Origin: CAIYZT01 sp947461435
Lineage (GTDB): Bacteria > Pseudomonadota > Alphaproteobacteria > Rhodobacterales > Rhodobacteraceae
DNA: 64,000 nucleotides
Direction of reading: 5' to 3'
NCBI GenBank assembly: GCA_965284435.1
Contig: OZ260083.1
Span: forward strand, 2,294,001-2,358,000
Positions 8,509 to 17,815 of this stretch are shown here, piece by piece. The translations under genes and the position numbers were made by a program. How positions within the stretch are numbered: position 1 is the stretch's first letter; each line of letters begins with the position of its first letter. Under the pieces are notes generated by a model, which saw only the letters and a list, made by a program, of their open reading frames with translations, was not told the origin of the DNA and did no database searches.

Positions 8509-10314
8509 ATGGCACGCGCACCCCTTTTACAGCTTTCGCAGATTTCGCTGACTTTCGGCGGCAATCCGGTTTTTGACGGTTTGGACCTTGTGGTTCAACC
8601 CATGGACAGGGTTGCGCTTGTCGGGCGAAACGGATCTGGCAAATCCACCTTGATGAAGGTGATGGCCGGGTTGGTGATGCCCGATTCCGGGACACGGGTT
8701 GTGCCCCCCGGCGTGACCGTTGGATACATGGAACAGGACCCCGATATTTCCGGATTTGCCACCTTGGGCGACTATGCGGCCAGTGGGCTGCCAGAGGATG
8801 AAACCTATAAGGTCGATGTTGTGGCCGAAGGTTTGAAGTTCCGCCCCGACATGCCCGTTGGCACCGCCTCGGGGGGGGAACGCCGCCGCGCGGCCTTGGC
8901 CAAACTGATGGCTGAAGCGCCCGAACTGATGCTTCTGGATGAGCCGACCAACCATTTGGACATTCAAGCGATTGAATGGCTGGAAGCAGAATTGGCAAGC
9001 ACGCGGCAGGCCTTTGTTCTGATCAGCCACGACCGTGCCTTTCTGCGCGCCCTGACCAAGGCCACCTTGTGGATCGACCGGGGCGATGTGCGCCGTCGGG
9101 ATTCGGGGTTTGAGGGTTTTGAAGAGTGGCGCGAAACGGTCTGGGCCGAAGAGGATGAGGCGCGCCACAAGCTGGACAGGAAGATCAAGGCGGAAGCCAA
9201 ATGGGCCGTCGAGGGCATATCGGCCCGCCGCAAACGCAATCAGGGCCGGGTGCGCGCCTTGCAGGTGCTGCGCGCCGAACGGTCATCGCAGATCCGTCGT
9301 CAGGGAACAGCGATGCTGGAACTTGAATCCGGTCCGACCTCTGGCAAGAAGGTGATCGAGGCGCGCGGACTTGAAAAGTCTTTCGGGGACAAGTTGATCG
9401 CGCGTGATTTTGATCTGCGGGTTCAGCGCGGTGACCGTGTGGCCTTTGTCGGGCCTAATGGCGTGGGAAAGACGACCCTTCTGAAGATGCTTTTGGGGCA
9501 AGTTGCGCCGGACAAGGGAACTGTCAGTCTGGGCACCAACCTTGAAATTGCCGTTTTTGACCAAACCCGTGCCCAGCTTGACCTGAATGCAAGCCTTTGG
9601 GAGAATTTGACCGGCGATCCGCTGATGGCGGTTTCCGGGGCATCTGATCAGGTGATGGTGCGAGGCAATCCAAAACATGTTGTTGCCTATCTGAAGGATT
9701 TTCTTTTCGACGAGCGTCAGGCCCGCGCCCCGGTCAAATCGCTGTCGGGCGGCGAAAAAGCGCGGCTGCTTCTGGCAAAACTGATGGCCCGGCCATCCAA
9801 TCTTTTGGTGCTGGACGAGCCGACCAACGATCTGGATGTGGAAACCTTGGATCTTCTTCAGGATATTCTGGGCGATTATGATGGGACCGTGCTTTTGGTC
9901 AGCCATGACAGAGATTTTATCGACAGGGTGGCAACGGCCACGATTGCCTTGGAAGGCCGTGGCAAGGCAACGGTTTATCCTGGCGGATGGAGCGACTATG
10001 CCGCGCAAAGGGGGGCACAGGCCCTTGAAATGCCAACCAAAAGCGGATCGTCGCATGTCAACCTGAGAGATGACGTAAAGAAAGTATCGCAAGGCCTTAC
10101 TTTTACAGAGAAAAAACGTCTCGACGCCCTGCCGGGATTGATTGAGAAGCTGGAATCTGAAATCGCCAAACTGACCGAGTTCATGGCCCAGCCCGGCATG
10201 TACGACAAAGAGCCCGTCAAGTTTCAAAAGGCCAATCAAGGATTGGCGGAGCGTCAGAAGGCCTTGGCCGAATTGGAAGGCGAATGGATGGCGCTTTTGG
10301 AAAAGGATTCCTAA
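8509..10314 (+). CDS. uup: ABC-F ATPase, Uup type
   Basis: A 601-residue cytoplasmic protein with two ABC ATPase domains and no membrane segment, as in ABC-F ribosome-associated factors. Domain 1 has GRNGSGKST, ASGGERRR and LLLDEPTNHLD; domain 2 has GPNGVGKTT, LSGGEKAR and LVLDEPTNDLD. A basic linker separates them. The C-terminal 80 residues (EKKRLDALPGLIEKLESEI and onward) form the coiled-coil DNA-binding domain typical of Uup. It follows the OlsB-like gene by 50 bases. Its stop codon overlaps that of the convergent decarboxylase in CTAA. Confidence 0.92.
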   Translation: MARAPLLQLSQISLTFGGNPVFDGLDLVVQPMDRVALVGRNGSGKSTLMKVMAGLVMPDSGTRVVPPGVTVGYMEQDPDISGFATLGDYAASGLPEDETYKVDVVAEGLKFRPDMPVGTASGGERRRAALAKLMAEAPELMLLDEPTNHLDIQAIEWLEAELASTRQAFVLISHDRAFLRALTKATLWIDRGDVRRRDSGFEGFEEWRETVWAEEDEARHKLDRKIKAEAKWAVEGISARRKRNQGRVRALQVLRAERSSQIRRQGTAMLELESGPTSGKKVIEARGLEKSFGDKLIARDFDLRVQRGDRVAFVGPNGVGKTTLLKMLLGQVAPDKGTVSLGTNLEIAVFDQTRAQLDLNASLWENLTGDPLMAVSGASDQVMVRGNPKHVVAYLKDFLFDERQARAPVKSLSGGEKARLLLAKLMARPSNLLVLDEPTNDLDVETLDLLQDILGDYDGTVLLVSHDRDFIDRVATATIALEGRGKATVYPGGWSDYAAQRGAQALEMPTKSGSSHVNLRDDVKKVSQGLTFTEKKRLDALPGLIEKLESEIAKLTEFMAQPGMYDKEPVKFQKANQGLAERQKALAELEGEWMALLEKDS

Positions 10315-11693
10315 GGCATCAGGTCCTTCACGACCGTCGCGATCATGTCAACATCGGCCTTCGTGCAATCAAACTGCCCCACCTGAACGCGGATGACATA
10401 GGCGCCGTTGTGACGGGTTTGGGTCAGGTAAACGCGGCCATCATCGTTGATCGCGGTCAAAAGCCGTTCTGTGGCAGCATCATCGGCCAATGCAAAGGTG
10501 AACAAAGACAAGCGCGGCGTTGACGTGATTTGGACGCCGGGAACCCCGCGCAGCGTTTCGCACAGGTCTTGCGCCCACGTCACATGATTGCGAATTCGGG
10601 TGCGCAGCCCCTCAAGCCCATAGGCGCGCAGGACAAACCAAAGCTTCAGCGCGCGAAACCTGCGCCCCAAAGGCACGGTCCATTCGTTGAAGTTCACCAC
10701 CTCTTCTTTGCCGGCCGTTTCCAGATAACTGGGGCGAAGCCCAAGGGTTTTGACTTGGGGTGTCGGATTTTGCAAAAGTTGGACGGCACAGTCAAATTGT
10801 GCCCCCAGCCACTTGTGAGGGTTGAAGACGAGGGAATCTGCCGCCTCTATCCCGGACCATAGTGCGCGGAATTCCGGACAGATCATGGCCGACCCCGCCC
10901 AAGCCGCATCGACATGCACGGGCAGCCCCGCCGCATGCGCCACATCAATGCAGTCCTTGATCCGGTCAAAAGCCCCAACCGACGTTCCCCCAGCGCACAG
11001 GATCACCCCGGCGGGAAGATCGCCATTGGCCCTGTCCAATGTGATCGCAGCCTCAAGCAACTGCGGATCCATCGAAAGCGTTTCGTCCGCTGCCACCTTG
11101 ACCAGATTGTCTTGGCCGATACCTGAGATGCGAATGGACTTGTCGACGCTGGAATGGGTTTGCGCGCTGGCGTAAATGCGAAGGCGCGGTGCGCCGGACA
11201 GGCCCTTCAGGTTGCCCATGAAATTCAGCGCCACTTCGCGCATGGTCAGAACCGCAGATAACGTGGCCGTCGTCGCTGAATCGTGGATCGTGCCCGAGAA
11301 TTCTGCTGGCAGACCCAAGGACTGCCGGAGCCATTGGATCATCACCTGCTCCACCTCGGTCACAGCCGGCGAGGTTTGCCAAATCATGCCCTGCGCGGCC
11401 ATGGCATTGGCCAATTGTTCCGCCAGCATGGAGGCCGGTGCCGCATTGGCGGGAAAATACGCAAAGAATCTGGGATGTTGCCAATGGGTCATGCCGGGCG
11501 GAATGATGCGTTCGAAATCGGCCCAGATTTGCGCCATGTCCTCGGCGGTCTCTGGCGGGCTGCTGGGAAGCTGCGAGGCTATGGCCCCGGGCACCAACGG
11601 CGCGCGCACCGGCAAATCGCGAAGCGAGGCATGATAGTCATGCGCCCAATCTGCCGCCTGTTTCGACCAATGACGCAGATCGTCGTGGTTCAT
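10311..11693 (-). CDS. PLP-dependent group II decarboxylase family protein
   Basis: A 460-residue fold-type I PLP enzyme related to aromatic-L-amino-acid decarboxylases. The lysine that binds PLP lies in NPHKWLG, and the cofactor-binding Asp in VHVDAAWAG. The N-terminal HPRFFAYFPANAAPASMLAE block is also family-typical. Substrate cannot be read from the sequence; candidates include aromatic amino acids, and some relatives are aldehyde synthases. AAGGACAGACG precedes the ATG. The upstream YjbR gene ends 9 bases before it, so the two form an operon. Confidence 0.88.
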   Translation of the reverse strand: MNHDDLRHWSKQAADWAHDYHASLRDLPVRAPLVPGAIASQLPSSPPETAEDMAQIWADFERIIPPGMTHWQHPRFFAYFPANAAPASMLAEQLANAMAAQGMIWQTSPAVTEVEQVMIQWLRQSLGLPAEFSGTIHDSATTATLSAVLTMREVALNFMGNLKGLSGAPRLRIYASAQTHSSVDKSIRISGIGQDNLVKVAADETLSMDPQLLEAAITLDRANGDLPAGVILCAGGTSVGAFDRIKDCIDVAHAAGLPVHVDAAWAGSAMICPEFRALWSGIEAADSLVFNPHKWLGAQFDCAVQLLQNPTPQVKTLGLRPSYLETAGKEEVVNFNEWTVPLGRRFRALKLWFVLRAYGLEGLRTRIRNHVTWAQDLCETLRGVPGVQITSTPRLSLFTFALADDAATERLLTAINDDGRVYLTQTRHNGAYVIRVQVGQFDCTKADVDMIATVVKDLMP

Positions 11694-11702
11694 CGTCTGT
11701 CC

Positions 11703-12065
11703 TTACTGAATCTCTGGGGCGGGCGGATCATCCAATTGGGTGCGCTGCCATTTTGGTAAGGCGCCGCGCACCAAACGATAGGACTCCTGCAATCTGCCGA
11801 TCGCGTCATCTTGCGCTGTTTCGGCCAGATCCACCCGAATCCAGGAGGCGTGGAAATAGGGTGCCTTCATGGCTTTACCGAGATCGATCAGAAGGCGTGC
11901 GGTTTCTATGCTGTCGCATTTCACGGTCAATCCCAAAGGCTCGCCTCCGATGGCCGCGAAAATCTTGCCGCCGATCTTCCAAACCTCCACCTCGGGCCCA
12001 AAGGGCATTTCGCGGCTAGCATGTGGCAGGGCATCGGCGATTTGGGTGAGCTTACTTTTTTCCAT
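11703..12065 (-). CDS. MmcQ/YjbR family DNA-binding-fold protein
   Basis: A 120-residue protein of the YjbR fold (MmcQ/YjbR family). Seen: LPHASREMPFGPEVEVWKIGGKIFA, followed by LTVKCDSIETARLLID and the W-x-R core YFHASWIRVDL. The family has a double-wing DNA-binding-like fold, but its cellular role is unknown. It is the first gene of a two-gene operon with the PLP decarboxylase. The 200-base gap to the divergent cysS presumably holds both promoters; I see no clear motif there. Confidence 0.85.
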   Translation of the reverse strand: MEKSKLTQIADALPHASREMPFGPEVEVWKIGGKIFAAIGGEPLGLTVKCDSIETARLLIDLGKAMKAPYFHASWIRVDLAETAQDDAIGRLQESYRLVRGALPKWQRTQLDDPPAPEIQ

Positions 12066-12265
12066 CCTGCCTTGATCGCTGAAAGGTCTTGGCGGAGCAA
12101 GGGAAATGACTTAAACACGCCGTCATGACAAAGGCCCTTAACATCCGCATTTGCTGCATTATCCGCTGACATCTCGTCGCGCGGGCCCGTCAGTTAATCC
12201 CCCCAAGGATCACTCGATAGACCCGCGCAGGGCAACCGCGCGCCAAGACCCATGGGAACGACACG

Positions 12266-13687
12266 ATGACCTCGATCAAGCTGTACAACACCAAGACCCG
12301 CAAAAAGGACGTCTTCGTTCCGATCGAGAGCGAGAATGTTCGGATGTATCTGTGCGGCCCCACCGTTTATGATCGCGCGCATTTGGGAAACGGACGGCCC
12401 GTTGTGGTGTTCGACGTCTTGTTCCGCCTTTTTCGGACCATTTACGGGGCCGGTCATGTGACCTATGTCCGCAATTTCACGGATGTGGATGACAAGATCA
12501 ACGCGACCGCCCAAGCGCGCAAGGCGGCAGGCGACCCCCGTGCACTAGAGGCGCTGATACAAGAGCGGACCGATGAAACAATCGGATGGTACCATGCGGA
12601 TATGGACGCCTTGGGCGCGCTTCGCCCCACCCACGAACCCCGCGCGACGGCCTATATCGGACCGATGATTGCGATGATTTCGGATTTGATTGCAAAGGGG
12701 CATGCCTATGAGGTGCAGGGGCATGTGCTTTTCCGTGTACGTTCGTACAAAGACTATGGCGCTTTGTCCGGTCGGTCTGTGGATGACATGATTGCCGGGG
12801 CGCGGGTGGAGGTTGCGCCGTTCAAAGAAGATCCGATGGATTTTGTTCTTTGGAAGCCGTCGGACGCCGATTTGCCGGGGTGGAACAGCCCTTGGGGCCG
12901 AGGAAGGCCGGGTTGGCATATTGAATGTTCGGCGATGAGTTATGAGCTTTTGGGGGCGTCCTTTGATATTCATGGCGGCGGTCTTGACCTGCAATTTCCG
13001 CATCATGAAAATGAAATAGCGCAAAGCTGCTGTGCCCATCCCGAGGCTGGCTTTGCGCAGGTCTGGATGCACAATGAGATGTTGCAGGTTGAGGGAAAGA
13101 AGATGTCCAAATCTTTGGGCAACTTTTTCACCGTTCGCGATCTGTTGACCGAAGGATACTCCGGTGAGGTGATCCGCATGGTGTATTTGGGGACGCATTA
13201 CCGCAAACCGATGGATTGGACAGAGGAAAAGGCGCGCGACGCAGAAGCGACGTTGCGCCACTGGCGCGACCTTACGATGGATGCCGAAGACCGGGGGCTT
13301 GTGGATGATGCCGTGATCGAGGCCGTGGCAGACGATTTGAACACTGCCGGGGCCATCACAAGACTTCACGCTTTGGCCAAGACGATTTCGGGCAAGGCGC
13401 AACAGGACTGCCGCGCTGAAAAGTCGCTTTTGCTGGGCTCTGCCCGGCTGCTGGGGTTATTGCAGCGAGAGATGGGCGATTGGATAAAGGGACCGGATCT
13501 TTCGATTTGGGCGGAGAAAATAGGGGAGCTGCGGCAGGCGGCAATGGTGAACAAGGATTTTTCGGCCTTGGACGCCCTGAAGACGGCGCTGATGGCGGCC
13601 GGGGTTGAAGTTCGCATGACCAAGGCCGGGGTGGAGATTCTGCCTGGACCGGATTTCGATCCTGATCGGTTGGAGGCGTTGAAATGA
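12266..13687 (+). CDS. cysS: Cysteinyl-tRNA synthetase
   Basis: A 473-residue class I synthetase that charges tRNA-Cys. The nucleotide-binding HIGH-type motif is AHLGNGRP, and the KMSKS loop is present as KKMSKSLGNFF. Zinc-site residues include LCGPTVYD, the Cys in HIECSAMSYE, and HHENEIAQSC. The length is normal. GGGA lies about 8 bases before the ATG. The stop overlaps the start of cimA as ATGA (13684-13687), so the two are coupled. Confidence 0.96.
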   Translation: MTSIKLYNTKTRKKDVFVPIESENVRMYLCGPTVYDRAHLGNGRPVVVFDVLFRLFRTIYGAGHVTYVRNFTDVDDKINATAQARKAAGDPRALEALIQERTDETIGWYHADMDALGALRPTHEPRATAYIGPMIAMISDLIAKGHAYEVQGHVLFRVRSYKDYGALSGRSVDDMIAGARVEVAPFKEDPMDFVLWKPSDADLPGWNSPWGRGRPGWHIECSAMSYELLGASFDIHGGGLDLQFPHHENEIAQSCCAHPEAGFAQVWMHNEMLQVEGKKMSKSLGNFFTVRDLLTEGYSGEVIRMVYLGTHYRKPMDWTEEKARDAEATLRHWRDLTMDAEDRGLVDDAVIEAVADDLNTAGAITRLHALAKTISGKAQQDCRAEKSLLLGSARLLGLLQREMGDWIKGPDLSIWAEKIGELRQAAMVNKDFSALDALKTALMAAGVEVRMTKAGVEILPGPDFDPDRLEALK

Positions 13688-15303
13688 CCGAGCGTCTGTA
13701 TCTTTTCGACACCACCCTTCGCGATGGTCAGCAAACGCAAGGCGTGCAGTTTTCGGCGTCGGAAAAGCACCAGATCGCACGCGCCTTGGACGGGATGGGC
13801 GTGGATTACATCGAAGGCGGCTGGCCGGGTGCCAATCCGACCGACAGTGAGTTTTTCGCCGCAGCCCCGAAAACCCAAGCCACCATGACCGCCTTTGGCA
13901 TGACCAAAAGGGTCGGGCGGTCAGCGGCCAACGACGATGTTCTGGCGGCCGTCTTGAATGCGGGCACCAAGGCCGTGTGTCTGGTTGGGAAAACCCACGA
14001 ATTCCATGTCACCAAAGCGCTGGGAATTACCTTGGAGGAAAACCTGGTCTGTATCCGGGAAACCTTTGCCCACTTGAAGGCCAAAGGACGCGAGGCCTTG
14101 TTTGACGCGGAACATTTCTTTGACGGCTACCGGGCAAACAAGGACTATGCTTTGTCCTGCCTGAGGGCCGCCTATGAGGAGGGCGCGCGGTGGATCGTGC
14201 TTTGTGACACAAATGGCGGCACCCTGCCGTCAGAAATCGGGCGTGTGGTGGCCGAAGTTGTCGCATCGGGAATTCCGGGAACGCATCTTGGCATTCATTG
14301 CCACGATGACACGGGCAATGCCGTGGCCAATTCCTTGGCGGCCGTGGAAGCCGGAGCGCGGCAGATTCAAGGGACGTTGAACGGACTGGGAGAGCGGTGT
14401 GGAAACGCAAATCTTACCACATTGATCCCGACCTTGATCCTTAAGGAGCCGTTCAAAAGTCTATTGCAAACAAATGTTTCCGATGCATCGTTAAGAAACA
14501 TTCTTAAGACCAGCCGCATGTTGGACGATATCTTGAACCGCGTTCCCCTAAGGTCTGCGGCCTATGTCGGGGCGTCGGCATTTGCCCACAAGGCGGGTTT
14601 GCATGCCTCTGCAATCTTGAAGGATCCGACAACTTACGAGCATATTCCGCCCGAAACGGTGGGAAACGAACGCGTCATTCCGATGTCAAACCAAGCGGGA
14701 CAGTCGAACCTTCGGGCGCGTTTGATCTCTGCCGGAATTGAAGTGGACGCAAAAGATCCAAGGCTTTCCCGAATTCTGGAGATGATCAAAGAGCGCGAAG
14801 ATCAAGGCTATGCCTATGACGGAGCGCAGGCGAGTTTTGAGCTGCTTGCGCGGCGCGAGTTGGGATTGCTGCCGGAATATTTTGAGGTCAAACGCTATCG
14901 CGTGACGGTGGAGCGCAGAAAGAACAAATACGATGAAATGATCAGCCTGTCCGAGGCTGTGGTGGTGGTAAAGATTGGCGACCGCAAGATGATGTCGGTC
15001 AGCGATTCAATGGACGAAACCGGGCAAGACCGCGGGCCTGTCAACGCCCTGTCGAAGGCGTTGGGCAAGGATCTGGGCCCCTATCAGTTTGTCATCGACG
15101 ACATGAAGCTTGTTGATTTCAAGGTGCGGATCACCAACGGCGGCACCGAAGCCGTAACGCGCGTGATCATTGACAGCGAAGATTCGCAAGGGCGGCGTTG
15201 GTCGACTGTGGGTGTCTCTGCCAATATTGTGGATGCGAGTTTTGAGGCGCTTTTGGAAGCGATCAATTGGAAGATGGTTCGAGATGTGGGGATGACGGCG
15301 TGA
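13684..15303 (+). CDS. cimA: Citramalate synthase
   Basis: A 539-residue enzyme of the isopropylmalate-synthase superfamily. It begins LYLFDTTLRDGQQTQGVQFS, has metal ligands in LGIHCHDDTGNAV, and has a C-terminal LeuA-type allosteric domain (about residues 410-520). The QQTQG variant and the GGWPGANPTDSEFF block fit the citramalate synthase clade, which makes citramalate from pyruvate and acetyl-CoA for isoleucine synthesis without threonine. It sits between cysS and a phytoene-synthase-like gene, overlapping both by 4 bases. Confidence 0.9.
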   Translation: MTERLYLFDTTLRDGQQTQGVQFSASEKHQIARALDGMGVDYIEGGWPGANPTDSEFFAAAPKTQATMTAFGMTKRVGRSAANDDVLAAVLNAGTKAVCLVGKTHEFHVTKALGITLEENLVCIRETFAHLKAKGREALFDAEHFFDGYRANKDYALSCLRAAYEEGARWIVLCDTNGGTLPSEIGRVVAEVVASGIPGTHLGIHCHDDTGNAVANSLAAVEAGARQIQGTLNGLGERCGNANLTTLIPTLILKEPFKSLLQTNVSDASLRNILKTSRMLDDILNRVPLRSAAYVGASAFAHKAGLHASAILKDPTTYEHIPPETVGNERVIPMSNQAGQSNLRARLISAGIEVDAKDPRLSRILEMIKEREDQGYAYDGAQASFELLARRELGLLPEYFEVKRYRVTVERRKNKYDEMISLSEAVVVVKIGDRKMMSVSDSMDETGQDRGPVNALSKALGKDLGPYQFVIDDMKLVDFKVRITNGGTEAVTRVIIDSEDSQGRRWSTVGVSANIVDASFEALLEAINWKMVRDVGMTA

Positions 15304-16061
15304 GCCAGTCTGCCTGTTCCGAGCGTGTACAGAAGGGCGATCCGGATCGGTTTTTGGCGACCCTTGCGGCGCCAAAAACCTGCCGCGGTGATCTATTGAC
15401 GCTTTATGCCCTGAATCTGGAAGTGGCACGAGTGCCGTGGCTGACCAAAGAGACGATGATCGCCGAAATGCGTTTGCAATGGTGGCGGGACGTGGTGGCA
15501 GAACCCATCGCCCGTGCGCATGAAGTTGCCGCGCCCGTCCATGATCTGATCCAGCGGGCAAACCTGCCAGTGGATGTCTTGGATCAGATGATCGCTGCAC
15601 GGCTTTGGGACATCTACCCCGACCCCTTTGAAGATTTGACCGCCTTTGATCTTTATATTGATCATACTTCGGGGCATCTGATGTGGCTTGCCGCGTTGAT
15701 TTGCGGCGCACCGCCGACCTGCGAAGGGATGGTTCGGGATTTTGCCTTTGCAGCAGGGATCGCGAATTTCTTGCGGGCCGTTCCTGATTTGGAATCACGG
15801 GGGCGCAGACCCTTGGTGGATGGTCGCGCGCGCGCGGTGCGTGATTTGGCGCAGCGGGCTTTGGACCGACTGTCGGTCGCCCGGCAAAATCGGCGCAGAT
15901 TGGCACAGGCAGCACCGGCGCTTTTGGCAGGTTGGCAGGCGCAGGGTCTTTTGAAGCAAGCCGTCGCCGAGCCGTCCCTTGTGGGGTGCGGCGCATTGGG
16001 ATTGTCCGAATTTTCGCGTCGCAAGTCCTTGGCGTGGCAAGCCATCACGGGGCGGTTTTAG
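15300..16061 (+). CDS. Squalene/phytoene synthase family protein
   Basis: A 253-residue protein starting at GTG 15300, which overlaps the cimA stop as GTGA; the longer frame reaching 15267 lies wholly within cimA. Family features are PDRFLATLAAP, LTLYALNLEVARV and LQWWRDVV. The second Asp-rich motif of true terpene synthases is degenerate. That, and the length, fit the NDUFAF6-like branch linked to complex I assembly rather than carotenoid synthesis, but this is inference. The 3' end overlaps the convergent GNAT gene by 17 bases. Confidence 0.82.
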   Translation: MSQSACSERVQKGDPDRFLATLAAPKTCRGDLLTLYALNLEVARVPWLTKETMIAEMRLQWWRDVVAEPIARAHEVAAPVHDLIQRANLPVDVLDQMIAARLWDIYPDPFEDLTAFDLYIDHTSGHLMWLAALICGAPPTCEGMVRDFAFAAGIANFLRAVPDLESRGRRPLVDGRARAVRDLAQRALDRLSVARQNRRRLAQAAPALLAGWQAQGLLKQAVAEPSLVGCGALGLSEFSRRKSLAWQAITGRF

Positions 16062-16518
16062 GCGCCGTCCAAGTCGATAGATCGAAGGCGAACCGATCTG
16101 GGGAAGGGGGGGATCGAAAAAACCCTTTTTTGCCATAAAACACATGCGCGGCCTGGTTTTGTGCCTGTGTCCCGACGGTCAAATAGCTGCACCCTGCGCC
16201 TTTGGCGTAGGCAAGGACGGCGCCCAAAAGTTGCGTTCCGGTGCCGCGGCCCCGGGCAGTGGGCGCTACGAAAAGATGGTGCAGATCCATGCCGCGTTGG
16301 CCAAGGTGCAGACGGGCCAAGGGCAGGAGGGCGGCATAGCCGACGATTGTCAGGTTGTCTTCTGCGACAAAGGCATGAAGCCAGACCGGATCTGTGAACA
16401 GGTCGCGAAAAAGGCTTGCGGCGGTCACCTCGGCGATGTCGCCATGATGATGGGCAAGTCCTGCGACTAGGGGCAAAAGCGCTGAGATGTCAGCCGGTTC
16501 TGCGCGGCGCACCGTCAT
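16045..16518 (-). CDS. GNAT family N-acetyltransferase
   Basis: A 157-residue protein with the acetyl-CoA-binding signature LFVAPTARGRGTGTQLL and the C-terminal HVFYGKKGFFRSP block. The substrate is unknown. The start MTVRRAEPAD overlaps the stop of the upstream MFS gene as ATGA (16515-16518); the open frame extending upstream lies within the MFS gene. The pairing with a transporter suggests, without proof, a detoxification or small-amine role. Confidence 0.88.
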   Translation of the reverse strand: MTVRRAEPADISALLPLVAGLAHHHGDIAEVTAASLFRDLFTDPVWLHAFVAEDNLTIVGYAALLPLARLHLGQRGMDLHHLFVAPTARGRGTGTQLLGAVLAYAKGAGCSYLTVGTQAQNQAAHVFYGKKGFFRSPPSPDRFAFDLSTWTAPKTAP

Positions 16519-17726
16519 CCGACGTTTCGCACCGCTGCGGGGCGCATCCAAAGCCAAATCAGGGCCGACCCTGCAACGACCAAGAAGGGCAGCATCGCCA
16601 GATTTACCGATTGCCACCCGGCCTGAACAGAGCCGCCAGAGCAATTCATCAGCCCGCCTGAGGACAAAGAAGCAAGCGTGACGCCGCCGAAGACCAGAAG
16701 ATCATTCAATCCCTGCATCCGCCCCCTTTCATTTGGGGCATGTGCGCCGGCAAGCATCGTCGTGGCGCCAATGAAACCAAAGTTCCATCCAAGGCCCAAC
16801 AGCGCCAAAGCGACAAAGAAGTTTTCAAGCTGCACCCCCGCCATCGCGACGATCCCTGCGGCGGCCAGAATGGTAAGGCCAACGGCCATGATCCGCTCTA
16901 CCCCGAACCGGGCTATCAGGGCCCCCGTAAAGAAGGATGGCGCATACATGGCCAGCACGTGGGCTGTGACGACATGCGCGGCATCAGCCGTTTGAAAGCC
17001 GCATCCAACCACGGCCAAAGGCGATGATGTCATGACAAGGTTCATCAGGGCATAGGATACGGTGGCCACGATGACAGCCACGGCAATGCGCGGCGTTCGC
17101 AGCATTTCGATCCGGCTGCGCCCGGTATAATCGGCGTTTGAAACGAAAACCGGCTTTGGTGCGTTCAAGAAGGCAAAAAGAAACACACCCACGGCGTTCA
17201 GCCCAATGACGGCAAGATAGGTTCCAAGATAGGGAACAACCATGATTTCGGCCGTGACGGTGACCAATTGCGGACCAACGACAGCCGAAAGCAGACCGCC
17301 GGCCATAACCCAGGAAATCGCCTTGGGCCGAAACGCGTCACTGGCCATATCTGCCGCGGCAAAACGGTAAAACCCTTGCGCCGACATATACACGCCGGAA
17401 AAAAGCGCGCCGATCAGGAAAAGCGCGAAGGAGTGAAAGTAAAGCCCGCCCGCGCCCAAAAGCGCCCCAAAGGCCCCGCCCGCCGTGCCCACAACAAAGC
17501 CCGCGCGTCGCCCATAGCGGGCCATGAAGGCCGAGATCGGCGTTGCCGTCAGCATGGACCCGATCACCATCAGGCTGATTGACAAGGTCGCGAGGCATTT
17601 GTTCGGGGCCAAGGTCTGCCCCGCCAATCCGGCCACGGTGAAAATCATGGGCATCTGGGCCCCCAAGATCGCCTGAGAGGCGACGAGGACAAGGACGTTC
17701 CGGCGGGCGATGATGTCATTTTGCAT
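16515..17726 (-). CDS. MFS transporter
   Basis: A 403-residue inner-membrane protein with about 12 hydrophobic helices and the MFS loop signature ARYGRRAGFVVGT between helices 2 and 3. A related loop, IARFGVERIMAVG, occurs in the second half. The substrate is unknown. It is the first gene of a two-gene operon with the GNAT protein and is divergent from the DNA glycosylase, with 89 bases between them. No strong ribosome-binding site is visible before the ATG. Confidence 0.87.
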   Translation of the reverse strand: MQNDIIARRNVLVLVASQAILGAQMPMIFTVAGLAGQTLAPNKCLATLSISLMVIGSMLTATPISAFMARYGRRAGFVVGTAGGAFGALLGAGGLYFHSFALFLIGALFSGVYMSAQGFYRFAAADMASDAFRPKAISWVMAGGLLSAVVGPQLVTVTAEIMVVPYLGTYLAVIGLNAVGVFLFAFLNAPKPVFVSNADYTGRSRIEMLRTPRIAVAVIVATVSYALMNLVMTSSPLAVVGCGFQTADAAHVVTAHVLAMYAPSFFTGALIARFGVERIMAVGLTILAAAGIVAMAGVQLENFFVALALLGLGWNFGFIGATTMLAGAHAPNERGRMQGLNDLLVFGGVTLASLSSGGLMNCSGGSVQAGWQSVNLAMLPFLVVAGSALIWLWMRPAAVRNVG

Positions 17727-17815
17727 GGAGACAGGGCTATGCCTGACCGGTTAGGGGATCAAGGGAAATTCTTCGCCCCTTGCCATTGGACTGATGGCTG
17801 GGGCAGGGTGGACTT

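Noticed and set aside
9283..10239. Minus-strand open frame of 318 codons within uup
   Set aside because: Shadow of the uup gene, with no recognisable domain.
12545..13402. Minus-strand open frame of 285 codons within cysS
   Set aside because: Shadow of cysS.
12266..13687. CysRS signature HLGN instead of HIGH, which could look like a damaged active site
   Set aside because: As far as I recall, this variant is normal in alphaproteobacterial CysRS, and the KMSKS motif is intact.
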